This document shows, in pieces, positions 1-7,469 of a stretch of DNA of 64,000 nucleotides. How positions within the stretch are numbered: position 1 is the first letter of the stretch; each line of letters begins with the position of its first letter. Origin of the DNA: Bryobacterales bacterium (GTDB lineage Bacteria; Acidobacteriota; Terriglobia; Bryobacterales; Bryobacteraceae); assembly GCA_020851555.1 (NCBI GenBank), contig JADZCM010000040.1, positions 18,756 through 82,755 of the forward strand, in the 5' to 3' direction. The position numbers and the translations under genes are program-made. Below the pieces are notes generated by a model. It ran no database searches and was not told where the DNA came from. It was given only the letters and a program-made list of their open reading frames with translations.

Positions 1-570
<570 letters not shown>

Positions 571-656
571 GGAAGTTTGCCTGCATCTGCCCCAGCATTA
601 GATCCCGAGGGTCAGTGAACGGTCCGCACCTGGCCGTCGCAGGCACGAGGCCGATT

Positions 657-965
657 GTGGTTCCAGCTTTACTGTTGCAGACGCCCGCCCCGTCCAATCC
701 GGTGATGGGATTCCTTCCCATTCTGCTGATCTTCGCCATCTTCTATTTCTTGCTCTTTCTGCCCATGCAGCGGCAGAAGAAGCAGCAGCAGAGGATGCTC
801 AAGGAGTTGCAGGCAGGCAACGTGGTGGTGACTACCGGCGGCATCGTGGGCACGATTGTGGCGATCGATGCGGACGCCATCGTGTTGCGGGTGAAGCCGG
901 ATAACATCAAGCTCCAGATCGCACGCAGCGCCGTCGCGGCCCTGGTACCGGAGAAAAAGGACTGA
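657..965 (+). CDS. yajC: Preprotein translocase subunit YajC
   Basis: Small accessory membrane subunit of the Sec holotranslocon that associates with SecDF. About 102 residues: a short N-terminus, one transmembrane segment (MGFLPILLIFAIFYFLLFLP) followed at once by a basic stretch (QRQKKQQQR), then the small soluble YajC domain with VVVTTGGIVGTI. The frame is open back to a GTG at 567 overlapping the tgt stop, but that would add 30 residues unlike the family. The GTG at 657 has an ACGAGG about six bases upstream and gives the usual length. An ATG at 702 would remove most of the N-terminus. It sits 7 bp before secD. Confidence 0.9.
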   Translation: MVPALLLQTPAPSNPVMGFLPILLIFAIFYFLLFLPMQRQKKQQQRMLKELQAGNVVVTTGGIVGTIVAIDADAIVLRVKPDNIKLQIARSAVAALVPEKKD

Positions 966-972
966 CCCGGGT

Positions 973-2589
973 ATGGACAGGAAGCTGATTGGCAGGACCG
1001 CCGTAATTCTGGCGCTGGTTCTCGTCTGCGTGGTGGGAGTCATCGGCCTGCCGAGGTCGGTGGACGGTCTCAGAAGCAACCTCGGCCGGAACATCAAGCT
1101 CGGGCTGGACCTCAGGGGCGGCAGCCATCTGCTGCTTCAGGTGCAGGTACAGGACGCCATGAAGGTGGAGGCGGACCAGACCATCCAACTGCTCCGCGAG
1201 GAATTCCGCAAGGCCGGCGTGGACTTCTCGGCGATGGATCGCAACGACCCCGCCACGATCGCCGAGGCCGATTCCATCCAGATCAACATCCACGGGGTTC
1301 CCGAAGCCAAATCGGGGGACTTGCGCCGGATCATCTCCGAACGCTACCCCAACTGGGTGCTGACGCCCGTCAGTTCCAGCCAGTACCGGCTGAACCTTCG
1401 CCCCACCGAGTTGCTGACCCTGAAGCGCGACACGGTGGAACGGACCATGCGGACGATCGAGCAGCGGATCAACGGTCTCGGCCTCACCGAGCCGACCATA
1501 CAGGGACACGGGCGCAGCGACGCGGAGTACGAGATTCTGGTCCAGCTTCCCGGCGTCGACGACCCGGCGCGCGTGAAGAGCATCATGCAGACCGCGGCCA
1601 TGCTGGAGATCACCCTGGTGCGGGACGGCCCCTTCGCCAGCCCCGACCAGGCCATGGCCAAGACCGGCGGCGTCTTGCCCCTCAATACCAGGCTGGTGCG
1701 CACGGCGCCGGGCAGGGAGTCGGAGCCGCGCTGGTACCTGGTGGACCGCTCCCCCGCCATCACCGGCCGCGACCTGCGCAACGCCCGGCCCGGGCGGGAC
1801 GAGTTCCAGCGCTGGGAGACGGACTTCACCCTGACGCAGGATGGAGCGCGGCGCTTCGGCCGTTTCACCGAGAGCAACATCGGGCAGCCGCTGGCGGTAG
1901 TGCTCGACAACCAGATCCACAGCGTGGCCAACATCCAGAACCGGATCAGCGATTCGGGCCGCATTACGGGAATCGGGGGAGAGCAGGAGGCATCCGACCT
2001 GGCGCTGGTGCTCCGGGCGGGATCCCTGCCTGCGGGAGTGGTCTACCTGGAGGAACGGACCATCGGTCCTTCGCTGGGCGCCGATTCCATCCGCCAGGGC
2101 GTGCTGGCGGGCCTGGTGGGCATTGCGATGGTGATCCTGGTGATGCTGGTCTACTACAGGAAGGCCGGGGCCAACGCCGTGATTGCGCTGCTGTTGAACG
2201 GGCTGATCACGCTGGCCGCCCTAAGCTACTTCAACGCCGTCTGGACCCTGCCTGGAATCGCCGGCTTCATTCTCAGCCTCGGCATGGCGGTCGACAGCAA
2301 CGTGCTGATCTTCGAGCGGATCCGGGAGGAATTGCGCGCCGGCAAGGGCATCCCCTCCGCCGTGAGCCTGGGATTCGAGCGTGCGTTTCTGACCATCATT
2401 GACACGCACGTCACCACGGTCGTAGCCAGCGCGTTCCTCTTTATGTTCGGCACGGGGCCGGTGAAAGGGTTCGCCATAACGCTGGTGATAGGACTGGTGG
2501 CCAACCTGTTTACGGCCGTGTTCGTCTCGCGTACCATATTTGACTACTCGCTGTACCGGAACCCGCGCATGGCGGAACTGAGCATATAG
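973..2589 (+). CDS. secD: Protein translocase subunit SecD
   Basis: Inner-membrane RND-superfamily subunit that with SecF uses the proton gradient to complete protein export on the periplasmic side. 538 residues. TM1 is at the N-terminus, followed by LGLDLRGGSHLLLQV, a large periplasmic P1 region with IEQRINGLGLTEP, and five further membrane segments. These include GMAVDSNVLIFERIREEL (family motif with the conserved Asp) and THVTTVVASAFLF. Somewhat shorter than E. coli SecD (615). Immediately after yajC and 98 bp before secF, so one transcription unit is likely. Confidence 0.97.
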   Translation: MDRKLIGRTAVILALVLVCVVGVIGLPRSVDGLRSNLGRNIKLGLDLRGGSHLLLQVQVQDAMKVEADQTIQLLREEFRKAGVDFSAMDRNDPATIAEADSIQINIHGVPEAKSGDLRRIISERYPNWVLTPVSSSQYRLNLRPTELLTLKRDTVERTMRTIEQRINGLGLTEPTIQGHGRSDAEYEILVQLPGVDDPARVKSIMQTAAMLEITLVRDGPFASPDQAMAKTGGVLPLNTRLVRTAPGRESEPRWYLVDRSPAITGRDLRNARPGRDEFQRWETDFTLTQDGARRFGRFTESNIGQPLAVVLDNQIHSVANIQNRISDSGRITGIGGEQEASDLALVLRAGSLPAGVVYLEERTIGPSLGADSIRQGVLAGLVGIAMVILVMLVYYRKAGANAVIALLLNGLITLAALSYFNAVWTLPGIAGFILSLGMAVDSNVLIFERIREELRAGKGIPSAVSLGFERAFLTIIDTHVTTVVASAFLFMFGTGPVKGFAITLVIGLVANLFTAVFVSRTIFDYSLYRNPRMAELSI

Positions 2590-2687
2590 GCCTGAGAATG
2601 ATCAAAATCTCGGTTATTGCGGCCGCGCGGGAACCAGGACGCCGCCGCCGGTGTCTAATCCGGCAGAGCGGTGAAAAGACTGCTTAG

Positions 2688-3938
2688 ATGGAACTCTTCA
2701 AGCCGACGAATATCGACTTCCTCAGCAAGCGCTGGTTGGCGCTGAGCCTGTCCGCGGCCTTCATAGTGGCGAGCATCGTGAGTCTTATCGTCCGGGGTGG
2801 TCCGAACTACGGAATCGACTTCCGGGGGGGGACCCTCGTCTACGTCAAGTTCGCCCAAACGCCGCCGATCGACCGGATCCGCAGCCTGATCTCCTCCAAG
2901 GTGCAGGGCGAAGTCACCGTGACCACGGTGCAGGACGTTGCCGGGGCGCAGGCCGACGAGATCGTCATCGGCACCGAGCTCCGTGACGAAGGGCAACTGG
3001 ACGCCGCCCGCCGGACAATCACGCAGACCTTGCAGCAGCAGTTCGGGGGCGCGGGCGAAAAGCTGGATGTCAACAACGCCAGCCGCCAGGAGATGATCGA
3101 CCGCCTGCGTGAGCCGCTCCAGAGGGCCGGAGCGGGACTGTCCGAAGAACAACTGGAGAAGCTGGTCGACAACCTGCGCGCGTTCCGGGATAAGAGCCGC
3201 TCCGGGCTGCTGCGCAGCGTCGACGAATTCAGCGCGGTGCCGGGAGTCACGCCGGCCGTGATGGGCGCCCTCAAGCAGGAGCTGGCGGCGGGCGCTTTCG
3301 CCATCCGGCAGGTGGAGATCGTCGGGCCTAAGGCCGGCGCGGATCTCCGCCGGCAGGCCATCATGGCGACCCTGTACGCCCTGGGCGGAATGCTGGTCTA
3401 CGTCGCCTTCCGCTTCGAGTTGCTCGCGGGCGTAGCGGCGGTGCTGGCGATCATCCACGACACGGTCATCACGATCGGCTTCTTTTCTTTCTTCAACCGC
3501 GAAATCTCCCTGACCGTGATCGCCGCGCTGCTGACCTTGATCGGCTACTCGATGAACGATAAGATTGTGATCTTCGACCGCGTTCGCGAGAATCTGAAGG
3601 CGGTGCGGCGGGGTTCGCTCGAGCAGTTGATCAACACCAGCATCAATCAGACGCTGAGCCGCACCCTGTTGACGGCGGGGCCGGTACTCCTGTGCACGAT
3701 TGCGCTATACTTTCTGGGCGGGCCGGTCCTGAACGGGATTGCGTACGCCCTGTTCATAGGAATCATCGTAGGTACGTACTCCTCCATCTTCGTGGCCAGT
3801 TCGATCCTGGTCTTCTGGGAGAACTTCCAGGAGCGCAGGCGAGTGGCGGCCCGCGCCGGGGCGGCTGCGGCGCGGGATAAAGGATCGCGCAGTGACCTGA
3901 GCCGGGGGGCGCCAGGGCCCAAGGCTAAGAAAGGGTAG
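2688..3938 (+). CDS. secF: Protein translocase subunit SecF
   Basis: Partner of SecD in the Sec accessory complex. Family motifs are GIDFRGGTLVYV after TM1 and GYSMNDKIVIFDRVRENL in the C-terminal membrane half. 416 residues is about 90 longer than E. coli SecF. The excess lies in the periplasmic P1 domain (about residues 120-210): a charged helical stretch followed by an FSAVPGVTPAVMGALK segment that looks like a helix-hairpin-helix. The C-terminus is a basic tail. The tonB-like gene starts 5 bp downstream, so transcription probably continues. Confidence 0.96.
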   Translation: MELFKPTNIDFLSKRWLALSLSAAFIVASIVSLIVRGGPNYGIDFRGGTLVYVKFAQTPPIDRIRSLISSKVQGEVTVTTVQDVAGAQADEIVIGTELRDEGQLDAARRTITQTLQQQFGGAGEKLDVNNASRQEMIDRLREPLQRAGAGLSEEQLEKLVDNLRAFRDKSRSGLLRSVDEFSAVPGVTPAVMGALKQELAAGAFAIRQVEIVGPKAGADLRRQAIMATLYALGGMLVYVAFRFELLAGVAAVLAIIHDTVITIGFFSFFNREISLTVIAALLTLIGYSMNDKIVIFDRVRENLKAVRRGSLEQLINTSINQTLSRTLLTAGPVLLCTIALYFLGGPVLNGIAYALFIGIIVGTYSSIFVASSILVFWENFQERRRVAARAGAAAARDKGSRSDLSRGAPGPKAKKG

Positions 3939-3943
3939 CAAAC

Positions 3944-4693
3944 ATGTTCGAACAAACCTTCGTGGAAGGGACGGTTAAGACCAAAACTCCGTTCACGGTG
4001 ATGGCATCGTTCATCTTCCAGTGCATCTTGGTGGGCGTCGCCATCCTCATCCCACTCATTTACACGGACACTCTGCCCACGGCGCAATTGACCAGTTTCC
4101 TGGTCGCGCCGCCGCCGCCGCCGCCTCCGCCGCCGCCGCCGGAAGCGGCGCCGGTGGTCAAGGCGGTCCGGGTGATTCCGCGGCAGTTTGACGCCGGACG
4201 CCTCATGGCGCCCAAGAGCATTCCCAAAGAGATCGCCATGATTCAGGAAGACGAACTGCCGCCACCCACTCCCGCTACCGGCGTGGTCGGCGGCGTGGTG
4301 GGAGGGTTTGGAGGCGGAGTGATCGGCGGCATCATCGGATCCGTTCCGATGGCGGCGCCGCCGCCGCCGCCGGAAGTGAAAGCCGCGCCGAAGTCCCTGG
4401 TTCCTCAGCGCATCCCTGTCGGCGGGAACGTGCAGCAGGCCAAGCTGGTCAACCAGCCCAAGCCTCAGTACCCGCCGCTGGCGCGGCAGGCGCGCATCCA
4501 GGGAACCGTGCGGTTCACCGCCATCATCGGCGTGGACGGCAGGATTCAGAATCTGACCCTGGTGAGCGGCCACCCCTTGCTGGTTCCGGCCGCCCAGGCG
4601 GCAGTGAAGGAGTGGGTGTATCAGCCGACTCTGCTGAACGGCGAGCCGGTCGAGGTGGTAACGCAAATTGACGTGAACTTCACCTTGCAGTAG
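3944..4693 (+). CDS. tonB: TonB-family energy transducer, proline-rich
   Basis: Couples the ExbB/ExbD proton channel to outer-membrane receptors. 249 residues: a cytoplasmic start, one TM helix at about residues 20-40, then a periplasmic linker containing eleven consecutive prolines and a second run of five, with a Gly/Val-rich patch between. The C-terminal TonB domain (about 160-249) has KPQYPPLARQARIQGTVRF and ends VNFTLQ. The eleven-proline run is coded almost entirely by CCG. Followed by exbB and two exbD genes, the classic partner set. Translation of such proline runs usually needs EF-P (known biology, not seen here). Confidence 0.92.
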   Translation: MFEQTFVEGTVKTKTPFTVMASFIFQCILVGVAILIPLIYTDTLPTAQLTSFLVAPPPPPPPPPPPEAAPVVKAVRVIPRQFDAGRLMAPKSIPKEIAMIQEDELPPPTPATGVVGGVVGGFGGGVIGGIIGSVPMAAPPPPPEVKAAPKSLVPQRIPVGGNVQQAKLVNQPKPQYPPLARQARIQGTVRFTAIIGVDGRIQNLTLVSGHPLLVPAAQAAVKEWVYQPTLLNGEPVEVVTQIDVNFTLQ

Positions 4694-4743
4694 ATTCGGA
4701 CTGTAAGGATCAGGACTAAATTCAACTCGCAGGAGAGAAAAAC

Positions 4744-5478
4744 ATGTTGTTGCAATTGCAGGTTTGGTCGTTTCTGCTGCTCCAGGAGGCGGTAGGTTGG
4801 GACGTCCGCTCCATGTGGGCTCAAATGGGCTGGATGGCGAAGGCGGTCGTGATCATCATGTTCATCATGTCCGCAATTTCCATCGGCGTGATGATCGACA
4901 GGTACCTGGCGTATCGCGGCGCGCGGAATCAGTCCCGCCTGTTCGCGCCCGCCGTGGCCGGAGCCTTGCGCGACGGCAAGCTGGACGAGGCCATCAAGAT
5001 CGCCGACCGTTACAAGAAGAGCCATCTGGCGAAGGTCGTCGTGGCGGGTTTGCAGGAATTCCGGGTCCACCAATTGAGCACGGAGATTCCCGGCGAAGCC
5101 GTGGACGCCTCTCGTAGAGCTCTGGAGCGCGCCAGCGCCATCGTGCACGCCGAACTGAAGCGCGGCGTCTCGTCGCTGGCGACCGTCGGGTCCACGGCTC
5201 CGTTCGTGGGACTGTTCGGGACGGTGGTGGGCATCATCAACGCGTTCCGCGGCATTTCGACCGAAAAGTCAACCGGTCTGGGCGCCGTGGCCGGCGGTAT
5301 TTCCGAAGCGCTGGTGACCACCGCTATCGGTCTGTTCGTGGCTATCCCGGCCGTCTGGATGTACAACTACTTCTCCGGGAAGATCGAAGCCTTCGACGTG
5401 GAAATGGATAACTCCAGTTCGGAGTTGATCGACTATTTCCTGAAGCGCAGCCAGAAGGCGGCCGGCGCCCCCAAGTAA
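4744..5478 (+). CDS. exbB: ExbB/TolQ/MotA-family proton channel
   Basis: Forms the pentameric inner-membrane scaffold of the TonB energy module. 244 residues with three membrane segments: one near residues 30-50 (AVVIIMFIMSAISIGVMIDR) and two in the C-terminal part. TVGSTAPFVGLFGTVVGIIN is the family signature around the second TM, and SEALVTTAIGLFVAIPAVW is the third. A good AGGAGAG Shine-Dalgarno precedes the ATG. Placed between tonB and exbD. A TolQ role in envelope division cannot be excluded from sequence, but no tolA, tolB or pal is adjacent. Confidence 0.94.
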   Translation: MLLQLQVWSFLLLQEAVGWDVRSMWAQMGWMAKAVVIIMFIMSAISIGVMIDRYLAYRGARNQSRLFAPAVAGALRDGKLDEAIKIADRYKKSHLAKVVVAGLQEFRVHQLSTEIPGEAVDASRRALERASAIVHAELKRGVSSLATVGSTAPFVGLFGTVVGIINAFRGISTEKSTGLGAVAGGISEALVTTAIGLFVAIPAVWMYNYFSGKIEAFDVEMDNSSSELIDYFLKRSQKAAGAPK

Positions 5479-5599
5479 GGTGGCGGATCGGAAGCAGTTG
5501 CCACGGATCCGGCGAGTTGGATAGGCCTTGCGGCGAGGCGCCTTGCGGCGTCTCGCCGGAGCGCCTCCAACGACGCACGGGGCCAGGAGGTAAGGAAAG

Positions 5600-6034
5600 A
5601 TGCCAAAACAAAAGTCGCCACCACCGGTTTCCGCCATCAACGTGGTGCCCATGGTGGACATTATGCTGGTCATGCTCATCATTTTCATGGTCGTTACGCC
5701 CATGCTCACCAAGGGCATCAGCGTGGACATGGTGAAGACCAGAAACCCGATCGCGATGCAGGACGCGGACAAAGACGACGCCATCCTGATCGCAGTCACT
5801 CGGGAAGGCAGGACGTACTTGAGCACCCAGGCGATGAGTCCCGAGGACCTGCCCGCCAAAGTGCGGGATCTCCTCGTGAACCGTCTGGATCGGACGGTCT
5901 ATATCCGGGCCGACGCGCGGGCGCGCTACCAGGCGGTGGTGGATGTTATCGACAACCTGCGCGCGGCGGGCGTCGACCAGTTGGGTCTGCTGACGGAGTT
6001 GAGCCACGACGCTAAGAAGGAAGCCACCCCGTAG
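5600..6034 (+). CDS. exbD: ExbD/TolR-family protein, first copy
   Basis: Proton-conducting partner of ExbB. 144 residues: short cytoplasmic N-terminus, one TM helix with the essential membrane Asp (INVVPMVDIMLVMLIIFMV), then a periplasmic domain of about 100 residues. The Shine-Dalgarno AGGAGG lies just upstream. A second, clearly paralogous exbD follows 78 bp later. Two exbD genes after one exbB suggest either a heteromeric channel or separate pairings with different TonB proteins (inference). Confidence 0.93.
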   Translation: MPKQKSPPPVSAINVVPMVDIMLVMLIIFMVVTPMLTKGISVDMVKTRNPIAMQDADKDDAILIAVTREGRTYLSTQAMSPEDLPAKVRDLLVNRLDRTVYIRADARARYQAVVDVIDNLRAAGVDQLGLLTELSHDAKKEATP

Positions 6035-6112
6035 GCAGCCCACCCGGCAGATCCGGCCGGGCCGGAACGCCGCCGGGTTGTTAGGTTTGAGAGAGAAAAA
6101 AGGAGTATCGCT

Positions 6113-6541
6113 ATGGGAATGACAGTGCCGCAAGCGGGTTCAGGCGTGCAGTGCGAGATGAACGTGGTACCCTTGATCGACGTCCTGCTGGTGCTGCTGA
6201 TCATCTTCATGGTCATCACGCCCTTGACGCCGAAGGGCCTGGATGCGCTGGTGCCCCAGCCGCCTCCTCCGGGCATGCAGAGTCAGGCTGACAACATCCG
6301 TACCGTGGTCATCGTCCTTAACCGGGACGGCACCATGCAGATCAACCAGGATCCGATCGATGAGGCCAACTTGGGGGCGCGCCTGTCGGACATCTTCAAG
6401 ACGCGCGCCGAACGCGTGGTGTTCGTCAAGGGCGACCCCGACCTCGAGTATCAGAGAGTCGCCCGGGCGATCGACATCGCGAAGGGCGCCGGCCTCGATA
6501 AGATCGGCCTTATGACGGCCAAGGTAGAGGCCGGCCAGTAA
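6113..6541 (+). CDS. exbD: ExbD/TolR-family protein, second copy
   Basis: Second ExbD-like subunit, 142 residues, with the same architecture as its neighbour: MNVVPLIDVLLVLLIIFMV carries the conserved TM Asp, followed by a periplasmic domain with the typical ending GLDKIGLMT. It differs from the first copy over most of the periplasmic domain, including a Pro-rich patch after the TM (PQPPPPGM). AAGGAG lies upstream of the ATG. The same operon continues with a TPR lipoprotein. Confidence 0.93.
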   Translation: MGMTVPQAGSGVQCEMNVVPLIDVLLVLLIIFMVITPLTPKGLDALVPQPPPPGMQSQADNIRTVVIVLNRDGTMQINQDPIDEANLGARLSDIFKTRAERVVFVKGDPDLEYQRVARAIDIAKGAGLDKIGLMTAKVEAGQ

Positions 6542-6586
6542 GCCGGCCGGGAGTTCTCTGGCCGCGGCTTTGTACTAGGAGCTCGT

Positions 6587-7387
6587 ATGAACTGGAAAAC
6601 TACTTCCATATTGCTGGTCGCGCTGCTGGTCCTGCTGACCCTGGCGGGCGCGGGATGCGAGAAGCTCAAGGCTCGCGATCAGTTGAACAAGGGCGTTCTT
6701 GCTTTCAAGAACGGCATCTATCCCGTTGCCGTGGAGCACTTCAAGACTGCGGTGGCGCTGGATCCGACCTACCCCGTGGCCAAGGAGTATCTGGCCATGG
6801 CGTACTACATGCAGTATGTCCCCGGCGCGATATCCGAGGAGAACGAGCGCATGGCGAAGATGGCCGAGGACGGGTTCATGCAGGTCCTGTCGGAGGACCC
6901 CAACAACGCCGTAACCATGGCGTATCTCGCCCAGCTCAAGTTCCATCAGAAGAAGCTCGACGAGGCGGAGACCTGGTACCGGAAACTGGTTTCCATTGAC
7001 CCCAACAACAAGAGCGCCTACTACACCCTGGGTGTGATCGCATGGACCAAGTCCTTCACTCCCAGGATGGAGAAACGCGCGGAGTTGGGGATGCGCCCGG
7101 ATGATCCGGGTCCGATCAAGGATAAGAAGGCCAGGGAAGAACTGAAGGCGAAGTACCTTCCGGTCATCGAGGCGGGCTTGCAGGACCTCAACAAGGCCCT
7201 GGCGCTCGACAAGGAGTACGACGATGCCATGTCATACATGAACCTCCTCTACCGGGAACGGGCGGACCTGGCGGACACCCCCGCCGCGTACAAATCGGAC
7301 GTCGAAGTCGCCGACCAGTGGATCGACAAGACGATGGCGACCAAGAAGATCAAGGCCGCCCGGGAAGCGCCCAAGTCCGCGATGTAG
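6587..7387 (+). CDS. TPR-repeat lipoprotein of the TonB/ExbBD cluster
   Basis: 266 residues. The N-terminus MNWKTTSILLVALLVLLTLAGAGC is a hydrophobic signal ending in a lipobox-like AGAGC with Cys at about residue 24. The box is not ideal because the -3 position is Gly. Tetratricopeptide repeats follow, for example AVEHFKTAVALDPTYPVAKEYL and EAETWYRKLVSIDPNNKSAY, plus a last repeat near residues 190-215. TPR proteins scaffold protein complexes. Position straight after exbD suggests a periplasmic helper of the energy module, as is common in acidobacterial versions of this cluster (from memory, not checked). Confidence 0.85.
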   Translation: MNWKTTSILLVALLVLLTLAGAGCEKLKARDQLNKGVLAFKNGIYPVAVEHFKTAVALDPTYPVAKEYLAMAYYMQYVPGAISEENERMAKMAEDGFMQVLSEDPNNAVTMAYLAQLKFHQKKLDEAETWYRKLVSIDPNNKSAYYTLGVIAWTKSFTPRMEKRAELGMRPDDPGPIKDKKAREELKAKYLPVIEAGLQDLNKALALDKEYDDAMSYMNLLYRERADLADTPAAYKSDVEVADQWIDKTMATKKIKAAREAPKSAM

Positions 7388-7422
7388 CGCGCCTTAGCCT
7401 CATTTCGCCCTCTTTTATCCGC

Positions 7423-7428
7423 TATAAT
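7423..7428 (+). promoter_or_regulatory. Candidate -10 box of the (p)ppGpp synthetase gene
   Basis: Perfect TATAAT, 42 bp before the chosen start codon. No convincing -35 at 17 bp (TCATTT). A transcription start 6-8 bp downstream would fall at the first bases of the perfect stem-loop at 7433-7462, so the mRNA would begin with that hairpin. Confidence 0.55.
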
Positions 7429-7432
7429 ACTT

Positions 7433-7462
7433 GCAGCGGGCGGCCTCAGGGCCGCCCGCTGC
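7433..7462 (+). promoter_or_regulatory. Perfect 13-bp stem-loop in the spoT leader
   Basis: GCAGCGGGCGGCC and its exact reverse complement are separated by the 4-nt loop TCAG. It lies between the -10 box and the start codon and ends 7 nt before the ATG, where a ribosome would load. No Shine-Dalgarno is visible. It is not followed by a T-run, so it is unlikely to be a simple terminator of the upstream operon. Roles could be 5'-end protection or translational control (inference). Confidence 0.7.
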
Positions 7463-7469
7463 ATGCCTC

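Noticed and set aside
4109..4141. CCG tract as a non-coding microsatellite or CRISPR-like repeat
   Set aside because: It is in frame inside tonB and codes for the expected proline-rich linker. No spacer structure exists.
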